Both the position numbers and the translations under genes were made by a program. Under the pieces are notes generated by a model, which saw only the letters and a program-made list of their open reading frames with translations, made no database searches and was not told where the DNA came from. 53,650 nucleotides of DNA from Gelidibacter salicanalis (lineage in GTDB: Bacteria; Bacteroidota; Bacteroidia; Flavobacteriales; Flavobacteriaceae): contig NZ_JAEHJZ010000012.1 in assembly GCF_016469035.1 (NCBI RefSeq), positions 1 to 53,650 of the forward strand. Direction: 5' to 3'. Below are positions 33,431-43,106 of this stretch, piece by piece. Position 1 is the first letter of the stretch. Every line of letters starts with the position of its first letter.

Positions 33431-33886
33431 ATGAAAACATTTATAGTTACTTTAACATTTTTTTTGTGTTCAATTTCAATATATGCGCAGGACAAATTAA
33501 CTTTCAAATACGACACAGCTGGAAATCAAATTACCAGAGAGCGGATATGTCTAAACTGTAATCCCCTATCGCGATCTGCAACTACAGAGTCTGATTCCCT
33601 TGGCATTGCCGATAATGATCTCAAAACTGTCACTGAGTTCCAATTAAAATCCTATCCCAATCCAGTTGTGGATGAACTTTATGTAGAGTGGGTCAACAAC
33701 CCTGAAATGTTAGTGGCTAAAATCCAATTATTTTCAATTAGCAGCCAGCTCCTGTATGATATGAATGTTAATGACAGACAGGGAGAACAACAAATCAATT
33801 TTTCAAATTTTCCTGCTGGGATTTATAATGTAGTCATACATTATACAAACCACTCAAAAAAAACATTTAAGATTATTAAAAAATAA
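33431..33886 (+). CDS. Small secreted protein with T9SS type A sorting domain, coupled to the RHS gene
   Basis: This 151-residue protein has a signal peptide ending IYAQ. The mature start, DKLTFKYDTAGNQITRER, looks like a single YD (RHS-type) repeat and is followed by CLNC. The last ~80 residues are a T9SS sorting (Por secretion) domain: LKSYPNPVVDELYVEW, QLFSISSQLLYDMNV, FPAGIYNVVIHY and KKTFKIIKK. T9SS cargo is moved across the outer membrane. Its TAA overlaps the ATG of the giant RHS gene (TAATG), implying translational coupling and a joint function, perhaps as a surface cap or anchor. The joint function is inference. Confidence 0.8.
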   Translation: MKTFIVTLTFFLCSISIYAQDKLTFKYDTAGNQITRERICLNCNPLSRSATTESDSLGIADNDLKTVTEFQLKSYPNPVVDELYVEWVNNPEMLVAKIQLFSISSQLLYDMNVNDRQGEQQINFSNFPAGIYNVVIHYTNHSKKTFKIIKK

Positions 33887-36800
33887 TGACTATGGATAAA
33901 AAACTACTTTTGGCACTTGGGTTATTGTACTCGTCACTTTTCTTCGGACAGCAAGGTGTTAACCCATTAGATGAATTTACATACTCGTCATTAAAAACAA
34001 CTGCAACAAGTAATGAATCTATATCATTATTCAACTCCCTGCCAGATCCTGACATAGCGAATGCCATGATGGGCGGCTCTGATTTAGGTATAGGGGAAAC
34101 TACTGGTGAACTGTCTGTCTCCTTAACTGGAGGGGCAAATTACACAGTGCCCATTGCCGTTCCTCCCGGGATTAACGGTGTAGTCCCATCAATAGCTTTA
34201 TCCTATGGCAGTCAAGGCGCAAATGGGCTTGCAGGTTATGGCTGGAATATGACAGGAGTTTCGGTAATCACCAGGATTCCTTCCACAAAATTTCATGACA
34301 ATCATATTGATCCAGTGGACTTTGATGCACTTGACAGGTTCAGCTTTGATGGACAAAGACTCCTTTTAAAAGCTGGAACTTATGGTGCTCATGGCGCCCA
34401 ATATGAGACTGAAAATTATTCAAATGTAAAAATAGTTTCGTATGGAATCTCCACTTTTGGGGCTAATTACGGGCCATCATATTTTATTGTATATTATCCA
34501 GATGGTTCTTTTGCCCACTATGGCAATAGCCCCGATTCCAAATCAAGAACTGATTATGCCATAACTTATTGGGAAAATCCCCAGGGAGTGCGTATCAGTT
34601 ATTCTTATATATTAGCTGATAATAGTTTAAGCATCAGCAGAATTAAATATGGATCTCGAACTACGAATACGCCAATCAATGAAGTTCAATTTGTATATGC
34701 ACCAAGAAAAAGATTTGAACAAGCTTATATTGGAGAAAGTCCAACAGTGGCAAACTCCTTCATTAGAAAAAACCTGCTGAAAGAGATAAAAGTTATTGCT
34801 GGCGGTGTTGGTTATAAAAACTACGTTCTAACCCATGCATTCAATTCTTTGGGCTATGAGAGGTTGATTAGCGTACAAGAGAAAAATGGAGACAACACTT
34901 TGGCGCACACACCAATTACTTTTAATTATTCTACTTCTGCCGCAACCATTACCAATGACCGAAATATTGTTACTGAATTGGGTATAGGAAATATTGAACA
35001 GCGAAATGCAGAAACAGTATCTTTAGACCTGAATGGAGATGGTAAAATGGATTTTTTGGTGTATCCAAAAACCAAGAGCTTAAGAACAAAGTTTTGGGTT
35101 TTTAAGGAATTGCAGACCGGTAGTTTCAACTATCCAATTACGGTCAATTCAGGTGCCTTTGAGGCTATTTTTCCAGTGTCATGGTTGACGCACAATAATA
35201 AGCTTCACTCAAGTCAGGGCATCGCTATTGTACAAAACTCGACTGCGACCAATCAAATCAAATTCAAGGTCTATTCCAATGGTACTACTGCTCCCATTTA
35301 CTACCAATATGAAAAAATTTGGAATGCACCAACTTACACAAATCGGACTTCTTGTAACGATAATGTAAACACTTATTTGGTTCCACAAGAATACATTTCT
35401 GGCGATTTTAACGGTGATGGTCTATCCGATGTTATTGCAGTATCCAAAAATTACTCTTATCAAAACTGTATTGCCTATCTTCCTTTACCAGGTGACAACT
35501 GTGCTAACACAATTGAAGGTTGTTGTGTATGTGAAACTGCCAATAGTACGTCAACTCAAGTCAACTTGATAAGTTTGGACAGAAGAATGACCACTAATTT
35601 TGTGAAATCGGTAGGCTTTTTGTCAGGAGGCCTTAAAAGCACCGATCAGTTAATGGCATTCGATATGAACGGCGATGGCAAAACTGATATTGTCCGTATT
35701 GCAGCAGGGAAGATAAGCGTATACACTTTGAATAGCACGGACAATCTCACCTTACTTTGGGAAACTTCCGATTCTAGAATAAAACTTGAATACCAGCCTA
35801 TGATTGGTGACTTCAATGGGGACGGTAAAATGGATTTTATGTATCCGACCGCAAATAACAGTACTCTATTTGCTCTATTTTTATCATCTGGTACTTCGTT
35901 GTTAAAGAGCGAAAACACCTACCCCTTCGCTTATAAATTAAGTTCACTGGGATCAACTACAAATACATATAACTTATTGCCCGTAGATGTCAATGGCGAT
36001 GGAAAAACGGACATTTTAGAGTACAAGACCACAACTTATAATGATAGTAGCAATGGCTCACAGACTATAATACAATATAATAACACATTTTCGACTTCTG
36101 CTGCGGCCTTGCCCGCCTTCAGCTATACTACAACTATTACGAAGTCAGGAAATCTAAAACACTTCCCAATCCCTATTTTTTTGAGCCCGGACAAACCTAA
36201 CAGCAACTTAAACTTTGCCTCTATCAGTAATAACTGGGTTACTTCGTTTGCTTTTAACCAAGACAATCGGGAAGATATGCTTTTAAGATCTGTTACCAAT
36301 AACGGACTTACCCAAAGCATCGATTATAAGAACCTTGACCCAAGTGAATCAGGGCATGATTATAACCCAATTTATACCATGGCTTATGACCAAGTTTATC
36401 CTTATGCAGATATAGGAGTAGTTTTGGGCTTAAAAGTAGTCAGTCAATTGCAGCGCATCTCCTCAGGCACCACGACACTGAAACAAAATTTCAACTATTA
36501 CGGCGCTGTATCAAATGTTGAAGGATTGGGTTTTATGGGTTTCGAGGGGGTCGCACGCTCCAATTGGAACACGGGTCCCGAAGATATCATCTGGAATATT
36601 TCAAAGCATGATATATCATTGAGGGGGGCGGTATCCAATAATTATGCAATGTTGGGCTACTATACCTATACCGTCCCATCAAGTTCGTATATTTCAAAAA
36701 CCACCTACAATTATTCAAGTACCTTGCTAGGAAATAAGGTCTTTAAAATTTCCAACAGTTCCATGGTAACCCAAAATGCGATGGAGAGTACTGTAACCAC

Positions 36801-39800
36801 GCAGTCCTTTTTGTACGATGGCTACAACAACCTGACCAAATCTACTACCTCTTACTCAGGACAGGGGACTACGGTTTTGGATTTGACTTATGCAAACAGC
36901 ACTGCCAATCCCTATTTTATTGGTAGACCATTGACCAAAATAGAGACCAACACAATCAACGGAAATTCATTCAGTTCTGAAGAACAATACGTTTATGACA
37001 ATAATTTAATAGCTAACAAAAAATCAAAAGGTAATGGTACACAGTTTGAAACAGAAACCTATCTGTATGATAGCTTCGGGAATATAACCCAAAAAACGAC
37101 CACACCTTATAACACCGCCCCTCGAATAGTCAATTTTGAATATGATATTTCAGGTCGATATCTGGCTAAAGCTACAGATGTTGAAGGTTTGATAACCCTT
37201 TTTGATTACAATCCAAGCACTGGAACTCTCAAAAAAGAGACAAACCCTTATGGTCTTGCCACAAACTATCTATATGATGGATGGAACCGATTGACCAAGG
37301 TTACGGACTATTTGTCAAAAAACGCCAACACTACATATGTTGAGTCCGGCTATTTATATACCGTTACGGTCTCCGCAGATAATGGTGCCAGCAGTATAAA
37401 AGTATATGATCCTTTAAAACGGTTGATCACAGAAAAAAACAAGGATGTATTGGGCCAGTGGATAAGCAAAAGTTATCAATATGATAAATTTGATAGGGCG
37501 TGGAAAGTGAGCGAACCCTATAGCGGTGCACCGAGTCAATGGAATACTTCAGAGTTTGATGTATATGGCCGGACAACCAAATTGACCAGCTTTACCGGAA
37601 AAACAACCACTATCAGCTATTCTGGACTGTCCTCGACCGTCAATGACGGCACAAAAACGGTAGTGACCACCAAGAATCCTACTGGACAAATCAGTCAGGT
37701 GACCGATCCGGGGGGAACTATTAATTACACATACTATGGTAACGGTACCATGAAGACTGCCAACTATGACGGCGTGATACTGACGACCGAGCAAGATGGT
37801 TGGGGCCGTAAAACAAAAACTACTGACCCGGCAGCGGGCACTTATACCTATACCTACAATGGATTTGGTGAAATGCTGACCGAAACAACCCCAAAAGGTA
37901 CTACGACCTATACGTATTCTTCATTGGGGAAATTGGAACAAAAAAAGATCGTGGGAGATTTGACCAACATGGTTATAAACTATATCTACGATAACACAAG
38001 CAAATTAATCAATAGCATGTCATTGGTCAATACCGATGGCAACAACAGTAACTATATATATACCTATGACAGTTATAAACGCTTGTTCTCTTCCATAGAA
38101 ACAAATCCTTATGCCCAATTTACAAAAATCTTTACCTATGACACTTTTGGACAAGTGGCTACAGAGAAAAGTGAAGCTAAATTACTCATAAACAATAAGA
38201 TCAGCTCAAAGACTATTAAAAATAATTACCAGAATGGAGGTCTAAAATCCATTACAGATAACAGCACTTTGGAAGTATTGTGGAATGTGTCGGGGCTTAA
38301 TGCACGGGGCCAGGTCACCACATCAACAATGGGCAACAACCTGCGTAAGGCCTATACCTACGACTCCTATGGCTATCTGACCCAGTTTAAGAGCGAGAAA
38401 AATATCAATGCAACCCCTTTGGAACTTGTAAAGCTCACCTTTGCATTCAATACCCAAAAAGGGCTTTTAAACAGCAGGACAAATAGTCTCTTTGGATGGA
38501 ATGAAAATTTCACCTATGATAACCTCGATCGATTGGTCAACTTTAATGATAATGCAGGCAGCAAAAGCCATACCTACGACACCCAAGGCCGCATTACCAA
38601 TAACAGCAATGTGGGCACTTATGCCTACACGGGCAAATCGTACCAATTGAAAGAGCTAATACTCAACACCCCCGGTCAGGCCTTTTATGCACCAACTACC
38701 AGACAGGACATTACCTACACGTCTTTTAAAAGTCCGGTAGAGATCACGGAGGCAGGAAAGGATAAGGTGAGTTTCCAATATAATGCCGCAATGGGCAGAT
38801 CCAATATGTTTTATGGCAACACGAATAGCGATAAATTATTGCGACCAATGCGAAAACATTATTCTGCAGATGGGACTATGGAAATTAGTTACGAAAAAAA
38901 CACCGGTAAGACTACATTTATAACCTATATGGCCGGAGATGCCTATTCCGCTCCCGCAATATGGCGATCCGAACAGCTTACCAGCACCAGTGAACAATAC
39001 TTATATTTGCACCGTGATTATCTGGGCAGTATCATAGGCATTACCGATAAAGATGGCACTTTTAAAGAAAAGCGCCATTTTGATGCTTGGGGCAATCTTG
39101 TCAAGTTAACAGATGGCAACAACGTTGCGCTGACCAAATTTGGAGTCTTTGATAGAGGCTATACGGGCCACGAACATTTATTGGGCGTTGGACTGGTGCA
39201 CATGAACGGACGTTTGTACGACCCTGTAGTGCATCGGTTTTTGATGCCTGATAATTTTGTTCAGGATCCGTACAATACCCAAAATTATAACCGGTATAGC
39301 TATGTTCTGAATAATCCTTTGATGTATACTGATGCAAGCGGAGAGTTTTTGTGGATTGCTTTTGCGATTGGCGCCATAATTGGTGCGGCTACTGGGGCTG
39401 CCGCATATATTGCAAGCGCAATTAGTACTGGCAACTGGAGTTGGGGCCAGTTCGCCGTATCCATAGTTAGCGGTGCTTTAATCGGAGGCATAAGTGGTGG
39501 TATCGCGGCATCCGTGACAACCATAACGACGACCGCTTTATTAAATTCTGTCGGTGGGGCATTTGTTGCTGGTCTTCTGCCTAATGCTAATTTTAGTCTG
39601 GGGAATTGGAATTTTAGTATATCTCCTGCTATCGCATTTGGTAAAGGTATTTCATTCGGAGCAAATTTTTCCGTCGGTTTTAACGACGGCAATTTTAGCA
39701 TTTCAGGAGGTTACGGAATTAGTTATGTAGGCAGTGCACATGGGACTGGATCTAGCGGATGGGAATATCGAAAATCATGGGGAGCCAATTGGAACGATGG

Positions 39801-40329
39801 AAAGAGTGGTTTTGGACTTTACAGCACTACCTTTGATAGCGGAAAAACTTCACAAAAGGTTGGAGGATTTAGTTTCAAAAAAGGAGATTTTGGATTTAGG
39901 TATGAGAATGATGGCAGAACATTATTGGGTAAAATAACTAGTGGAAACACGGATATGTATCGAACTACAGCATTCGAAGTTTCGATAGGCGATTTTTCAC
40001 TTCGAGGAAATTTATTTACTGGTCAATCAGGTACAGATGAAAGTGGCCTCCCTTTTGAAGATGCGATTAAAAGTGGCGACCTTGTTGATTTTACTAGAGG
40101 AAAGAACGGATATTGGAAAAACCAAGGAGCGGATTCCTATCGTTTGGGAGCCTTGTCGTTTGGCTTTAAGGGTTATCGTTCCGGAGTGAATTCGGAACAT
40201 GTAAGAAATTTTTTCCAGAATATAATTGCACATGATATTGCTTCTCCCCAGCCTAGGTTTAATATGTTGAGCAGAAACGTTTCTGGTTATTTCCAATATC
40301 AATCTTATAATCCTTATACATTATGGTAA
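33886..40329 (+). CDS. Full-length SpvB/YD-repeat RHS polymorphic toxin with Ntox23-like tip
   Basis: This 2147-residue protein may start at 33886 or 33892. Signal peptide: LLLALGLLYSSLFFGQQ. SpvB-like domain at ~65-130 (GELSVSLTGGANYTVPIAVP). Five FG-GAP/VCBS calcium-type motifs lie at ~381, 506, 593, 643 and 701 (DxNGDGKxD). TcdB-middle and YD repeats run ~800-1700, then the RHS core at ~1703-1820 (YLYLHRDYLGSIIGITDKDG, GRLYDPVVHRFLMPDNFVQD, NNPLMYTDASGEF). A glycine/alanine-rich linker leads to the tip: GWEYRKSWGANWNDGKSGFG, VGGFSFKKGDFGFRYENDG and RTTAFEVSIGDFSLRGN. The tip resembles polymorphic toxin type 23 (Ntox23), with moderate certainty. Canonical RHS proteins form a cage that releases the C-terminal toxin. 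The next gene overlaps by 7 bp. Confidence 0.88.
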   Translation: MTMDKKLLLALGLLYSSLFFGQQGVNPLDEFTYSSLKTTATSNESISLFNSLPDPDIANAMMGGSDLGIGETTGELSVSLTGGANYTVPIAVPPGINGVVPSIALSYGSQGANGLAGYGWNMTGVSVITRIPSTKFHDNHIDPVDFDALDRFSFDGQRLLLKAGTYGAHGAQYETENYSNVKIVSYGISTFGANYGPSYFIVYYPDGSFAHYGNSPDSKSRTDYAITYWENPQGVRISYSYILADNSLSISRIKYGSRTTNTPINEVQFVYAPRKRFEQAYIGESPTVANSFIRKNLLKEIKVIAGGVGYKNYVLTHAFNSLGYERLISVQEKNGDNTLAHTPITFNYSTSAATITNDRNIVTELGIGNIEQRNAETVSLDLNGDGKMDFLVYPKTKSLRTKFWVFKELQTGSFNYPITVNSGAFEAIFPVSWLTHNNKLHSSQGIAIVQNSTATNQIKFKVYSNGTTAPIYYQYEKIWNAPTYTNRTSCNDNVNTYLVPQEYISGDFNGDGLSDVIAVSKNYSYQNCIAYLPLPGDNCANTIEGCCVCETANSTSTQVNLISLDRRMTTNFVKSVGFLSGGLKSTDQLMAFDMNGDGKTDIVRIAAGKISVYTLNSTDNLTLLWETSDSRIKLEYQPMIGDFNGDGKMDFMYPTANNSTLFALFLSSGTSLLKSENTYPFAYKLSSLGSTTNTYNLLPVDVNGDGKTDILEYKTTTYNDSSNGSQTIIQYNNTFSTSAAALPAFSYTTTITKSGNLKHFPIPIFLSPDKPNSNLNFASISNNWVTSFAFNQDNREDMLLRSVTNNGLTQSIDYKNLDPSESGHDYNPIYTMAYDQVYPYADIGVVLGLKVVSQLQRISSGTTTLKQNFNYYGAVSNVEGLGFMGFEGVARSNWNTGPEDIIWNISKHDISLRGAVSNNYAMLGYYTYTVPSSSYISKTTYNYSSTLLGNKVFKISNSSMVTQNAMESTVTTQSFLYDGYNNLTKSTTSYSGQGTTVLDLTYANSTANPYFIGRPLTKIETNTINGNSFSSEEQYVYDNNLIANKKSKGNGTQFETETYLYDSFGNITQKTTTPYNTAPRIVNFEYDISGRYLAKATDVEGLITLFDYNPSTGTLKKETNPYGLATNYLYDGWNRLTKVTDYLSKNANTTYVESGYLYTVTVSADNGASSIKVYDPLKRLITEKNKDVLGQWISKSYQYDKFDRAWKVSEPYSGAPSQWNTSEFDVYGRTTKLTSFTGKTTTISYSGLSSTVNDGTKTVVTTKNPTGQISQVTDPGGTINYTYYGNGTMKTANYDGVILTTEQDGWGRKTKTTDPAAGTYTYTYNGFGEMLTETTPKGTTTYTYSSLGKLEQKKIVGDLTNMVINYIYDNTSKLINSMSLVNTDGNNSNYIYTYDSYKRLFSSIETNPYAQFTKIFTYDTFGQVATEKSEAKLLINNKISSKTIKNNYQNGGLKSITDNSTLEVLWNVSGLNARGQVTTSTMGNNLRKAYTYDSYGYLTQFKSEKNINATPLELVKLTFAFNTQKGLLNSRTNSLFGWNENFTYDNLDRLVNFNDNAGSKSHTYDTQGRITNNSNVGTYAYTGKSYQLKELILNTPGQAFYAPTTRQDITYTSFKSPVEITEAGKDKVSFQYNAAMGRSNMFYGNTNSDKLLRPMRKHYSADGTMEISYEKNTGKTTFITYMAGDAYSAPAIWRSEQLTSTSEQYLYLHRDYLGSIIGITDKDGTFKEKRHFDAWGNLVKLTDGNNVALTKFGVFDRGYTGHEHLLGVGLVHMNGRLYDPVVHRFLMPDNFVQDPYNTQNYNRYSYVLNNPLMYTDASGEFLWIAFAIGAIIGAATGAAAYIASAISTGNWSWGQFAVSIVSGALIGGISGGIAASVTTITTTALLNSVGGAFVAGLLPNANFSLGNWNFSISPAIAFGKGISFGANFSVGFNDGNFSISGGYGISYVGSAHGTGSSGWEYRKSWGANWNDGKSGFGLYSTTFDSGKTSQKVGGFSFKKGDFGFRYENDGRTLLGKITSGNTDMYRTTAFEVSIGDFSLRGNLFTGQSGTDESGLPFEDAIKSGDLVDFTRGKNGYWKNQGADSYRLGALSFGFKGYRSGVNSEHVRNFFQNIIAHDIASPQPRFNMLSRNVSGYFQYQSYNPYTLW
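39175..39271 (+). repeat. 97-bp RHS-core block identical to 48699-48795
   Basis: This stretch of the RHS core (encoding HLLGVGLVHMNGRLYDPVVH and RFLMPDNFVQDP) is base-for-base identical to the beginning of the cassette at 48.7 kb by my reading. Highly similar versions start the other cassettes (about 41.13, 46.97 and 50.46 kb). It is a ready substrate for homologous exchange of toxin tips. Confidence 0.8.
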
Positions 40330-40949
40330 GAAAGATCGTCCTGCTAATTACATTTTTGTTATGTTCCTGTGTTAGTATAAACAACAAAAGAGAACAGTTT
40401 AAACCCAATGAAATAAGTCTGGTCAGCGGACCTAAAACAGATGGTTTTTATTATTTCGAAAGAACCATCAACCAAGAAAAATGGATTCACGTTATTCTAT
40501 TTTTCGAGAATGGGTACTTTTTGAACGTAGGCGCAATACCATCGTCAAATTATCTTTATGGTAAGCAAATTGATGAACTATGTGCTGATTTGAAATTGAC
40601 AAATACCTTGTCATCGGCATTGGCTAATGCGAAATGTGTAATTGAGAACTATGATGCTTTTTTCAATCAAGGTATTAACTTCATAAATCGTAAATCTATA
40701 ATTCACAATTGGGGCAAATACACGGTAAAGGATAATGAGGTTTTTGTAAGGTATTATTCTAACTATCTAGGTAATTATTATTTAACGGAGAGATCCGGCA
40801 AAAAAGATCCAAATGACCATCTAACTTTCAACCGAGTTTTTTTTTTAAAAGACGGAAAAGAAAATTTCGTAAATGAAGATTACATTTTTATGGAAGTAGA
40901 ATTAAATCCTATTGAAATACCCGCTATTGTAAAAAATACTTTTAAATGA
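40323..40949 (+). CDS. Lipoprotein, candidate immunity protein for the full-length RHS tip
   Basis: This 208-residue protein overlaps the RHS stop by 7 bp, the usual place for an immunity gene. The N-terminus (MVRKIVLLITFLLCSCVSIN) is a lipoprotein signal. The rest has no family I recognise: IHVILFFENGYFLNVGAIPS, KCVIENYDAFFNQGINFINR, then FNRVFFLKDGKENFVNEDYI. A lipid anchor would put the protection in the periplasm or at the outer membrane, hinting that the tip acts outside the cytoplasm. Immunity function is inferred from position only. Confidence 0.6.
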   Translation: MVRKIVLLITFLLCSCVSINNKREQFKPNEISLVSGPKTDGFYYFERTINQEKWIHVILFFENGYFLNVGAIPSSNYLYGKQIDELCADLKLTNTLSSALANAKCVIENYDAFFNQGINFINRKSIIHNWGKYTVKDNEVFVRYYSNYLGNYYLTERSGKKDPNDHLTFNRVFFLKDGKENFVNEDYIFMEVELNPIEIPAIVKNTFK

Positions 40950-41046
40950 ATATACCTCTCGCTAGGGCAAGAGCTACATTTGTGCCAATGCAGTAATTAC
41001 AATTAAGTTTACTATAAAAGTTCTTTGAAATAGCGATTAGAGTTCC

Positions 41047-41117
41047 CCCGCTTGTGCTGAGCGGCCTGTGCTGAGGGCAGCCGAAGTAAGTCGAAGTAAG
41101 TCAAAGTATTGGGGGTT
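41047..41117. repeat. REP-like palindromic/tandem element before cassette 2
   Basis: A GC-rich block bounded by CCCCC (41047-41051) and GGGGG (41113-41117) contains two GTGCTGAG units and three AGTA/AGTC-GAAGTA-type units (CCGAAGTAAGTCGAAGTAAG). GTGCTGAG and GTCGAAGTA resemble a short dispersed repeat known in several bacterial groups. It is compositionally unlike its surroundings and marks the junction where cassette 2 begins. Confidence 0.45.
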
Positions 41118-41324
41118 AGGGAGCTACAATCATGAACATTTACAAGGCGTAGGTCTATTACATATGAATGGTCGATTATACGACCCTGTCATCCACCGAT
41201 TTTTAATGCCGGATAACTTTATACAGGATCCTTACAATACACAGTCATTCAATAGTTATGGGTATGTTTTGCAGAATCCGTTGAAATATACAGATCCAAG
41301 CGGAGAAATTATTCCTTTATTAAT

Positions 41325-41452
41325 CTATAGAATTCCCCGAGGCTCTGCCTCGGAGGTTTTAAAGGAAAGTTTGAAAACGGATGGTTTTCATTAAATGTTA
41401 AAACTTTCTTCCGTTGAATACCCCGACGGCTCTGCCTCGGGGATTATTTATT
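41325..41452. repeat. 128-bp paired-hairpin (REP/BIME-like) insertion
   Basis: Compared with the intact cassette at 50.66 kb, 128 bases are inserted between TTTATTAAT and AATTGGCG. The insert has a hairpin at each end: CCGAGGC-TCT-GCCTCGG (41337-41353) and CCCCGA-c-GGC-TCT-GCC-TCGGGG (41421-41442, one bulged base). A less structured middle separates them. This layout matches paired REP sequences. The length is not a multiple of three, so the reading frame is broken. Confidence 0.75.
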
Positions 41453-42080
41453 AATTGGCGCGGCATTGGTGGGTGCATATATGGGTGGAGCACAGGCGAA
41501 TGGAACTTGGAATCCGCTTAAATGGAATTATAAAAGTAGTAGTACATGGATTGGTATGGCGGGTGGGGCTGCAATAGGTATTGCTACCGCAGGAATAGGA
41601 ATTGCTGTCACGGCCGCAATCACTCCAGCATTGGCTAGCTTAGGTATTACTGGGGGCATTCTGGGGGGAGCTATTACGGGCATTGCTACTGGTACGGCCG
41701 CTGGAGCTTTTTCAGGTGGCTTTAGTAGTATTCTTCCAGGTGGAAGTGGCAATTTTTGGGGAGGAGTAGTTAAGGGCGCTATTATGGGCGCTATAACCGG
41801 AGGGATTTTGGGTGCCTCTATTGGAGGTCTTATGACCCCCAAGGGTCATAACGTTTGGACTGGTGCTGCACCTCGCGCAGCCGTTGCGCCTGTAAGTACC
41901 ATCCAAGCAACGGGAGTGTCAACAATAGACGATGCCGCAAGTATAAAAACCGAAGTTCTAACCTCAAAAATTGCCAGTCCTGCTCCATCAACTAACCCGT
42001 CAGTTGCGCCAGCACCCACTACTCCAATAAAGGATGGTATGGGTGTCGTGGAAGTTAATATTAGACCTGTGCAGAAATCG
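41453..42080 (+). repeat. ~630-bp duplicated linker block (matches 50666-51295)
   Basis: This block aligns gap-free with the same linker in cassette 5, with about ten single-base differences (about 98% identity). Identity ends abruptly where the tips begin (GVVEVNIRPVQ). It indicates a recent duplication or gene conversion of the linker with different toxin tips attached. Confidence 0.85.
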
Positions 42081-42413
42081 CTTGATTTGTCTACCGTCAA
42101 TACGGGAACAAAAACTATATCCCAATTTTCAGGTAGTGCTATTGAAGATGGTGTAGCGTATGCAATGAAAAATAAAATTTCTCACGTCTTTGGAAATTCT
42201 GCTCATAATCTTGACCCATTAGTAAAAAGTCTTGGTGGACAAGAAAACACCTTTAGATCTGTTTTAAATGCTGCAAATGGAAAACTTCCGACGAGTGGTG
42301 TTTTTAATAATGTGTTTTTAGATGTTGGAGGTTACAATGTTATTGTAAGAGGCAGTGTTGTCAATGGAATTCCGAAAATTGGAACAATGTTTATCCCTTA
42401 AAAAAATAATACT

Positions 42414-42962
42414 ATGAACTGGAAACAACAGTTATCAAAATTCGAACAAAACAGAGATTGGGAATCGGCTATTGCTTTAATACAGGAAACTATTGATGGA
42501 AATAATAATACAATAAATGCCTATTTAAGTATGAATTACTTACTTATGAATTTATTAGTTGAAGAACAATACGAACTCAGGAATCATGATTATTATGCGG
42601 GGTTATTAAAAAAGTATTTTCTTGAATCCTACTCTAAGTTTTCCCATGACCCAGAATATCTATTTTATATAGGACAAATAGCCTGTATATCTGAATGGTA
42701 TTTTGATATTGAAATTGAAGAAGCCCAAAGCATGATGCATAGAGCATTAGAGCTTAAACCCAATTATACCCTTTATAAGTGGGCTAACTATAGGAATTTA
42801 GATATGCGAGAATCAGACAATAAAGAAAAGATGATTTTATATGCTAAAAAAGCTCTATCCGAATCCGAAGTTAAAAGGGATCTTAAATCTAAAGGAGCAT
42901 TAGGGAAATATCTTTGGAATTTATTACAGTATTGGAGCAAGGAAGAAATTATCGAAATGTGA
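42414..42962 (+). CDS. TPR-like candidate immunity protein of cassette 2
   Basis: This 182-residue cytoplasmic protein is all-helical, with TPR-like pairs: LSKFEQNRDWESAIALIQET, DPEYLFYIGQIACISEWYF and EEAQSMMHRALELKPNYTLY. It begins 12 bp after the cassette-2 tip, the expected place of its immunity gene. TPR- and HEAT-like helical proteins are common as immunity proteins. There is no signal peptide, which suits a toxin acting in the cytoplasm. Confidence 0.65.
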   Translation: MNWKQQLSKFEQNRDWESAIALIQETIDGNNNTINAYLSMNYLLMNLLVEEQYELRNHDYYAGLLKKYFLESYSKFSHDPEYLFYIGQIACISEWYFDIEIEEAQSMMHRALELKPNYTLYKWANYRNLDMRESDNKEKMILYAKKALSESEVKRDLKSKGALGKYLWNLLQYWSKEEIIEM

Positions 42963-43106
42963 CAAATACGCTAAATAAGAAATATTAGGGAGTGGGAATA
43001 ATAAGTAATAAAAAAAACCAAGCCTTTTCGATTGATATTACAGAACATAATGAGACAAGTTTATTCTAAAAATCCATTGCCACCAGGCTATTAAAAACAA
43101 TCGACA
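42963..43106. other. Gap holding a possible toxin C-terminal tail
   Basis: One frame ending at 43094 reads PFRLILQNIMRQVYSKNPLP, then PGY, and stops 12 bp before the next gene. Toxin tips in this locus end 1-20 bp before their immunity genes, so this could be the tail of a lost tip. It is too short for firm support. Confidence 0.3.

Larger units (their letters stand above)
41125..42401 (+). pseudogene. Orphan RHS C-terminal cassette 2, interrupted by a hairpin element
   Basis: The cassette starts inside the RHS core (NHEHLQGVGLLHMNGRLYDP, VIHRFLMPDNFIQDPYNTQS) and runs to SGEIIPLL. A 128-bp insertion then shifts the frame. The frame resumes near 41453 with GAALVGAYMGGAQANGTWNP, a glycine-rich linker (to ~42080, almost identical to cassette 5), and a tip with ISHVFGNSAHNLDPLVKSLG, LNAANGKLPTSGVFNNVFLD and GSVVNGIPKIGTMFIP. 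The HxF...H and IGTMFIP pattern suggests a small RNase-like toxin (BECR-type fold possible), not assigned. There is no signal peptide or promoter. A TPR protein follows. Confidence 0.75.

Noticed and set aside
39300-39701. 133-codon minus-strand frame rich in Pro/Ala opposite the RHS linker
   Set aside because: It is the antisense of a Gly/Ala-rich linker, which always yields long Pro/Ala frames. The same artefact appears at 41528-41842, 47401-47697 and 50747-50971.
41047-41120. CRISPR-like short tandem repeats (AAGTAAGTC units)
   Set aside because: Units are only 8-10 bases, without spacers of uniform size and without cas genes; a REP-like element fits better.
41068-41120. Start of the cassette-2 product at 41068
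   Set aside because: The first ~20 codons translate the repetitive GC-rich element; RHS similarity begins only near 41130.
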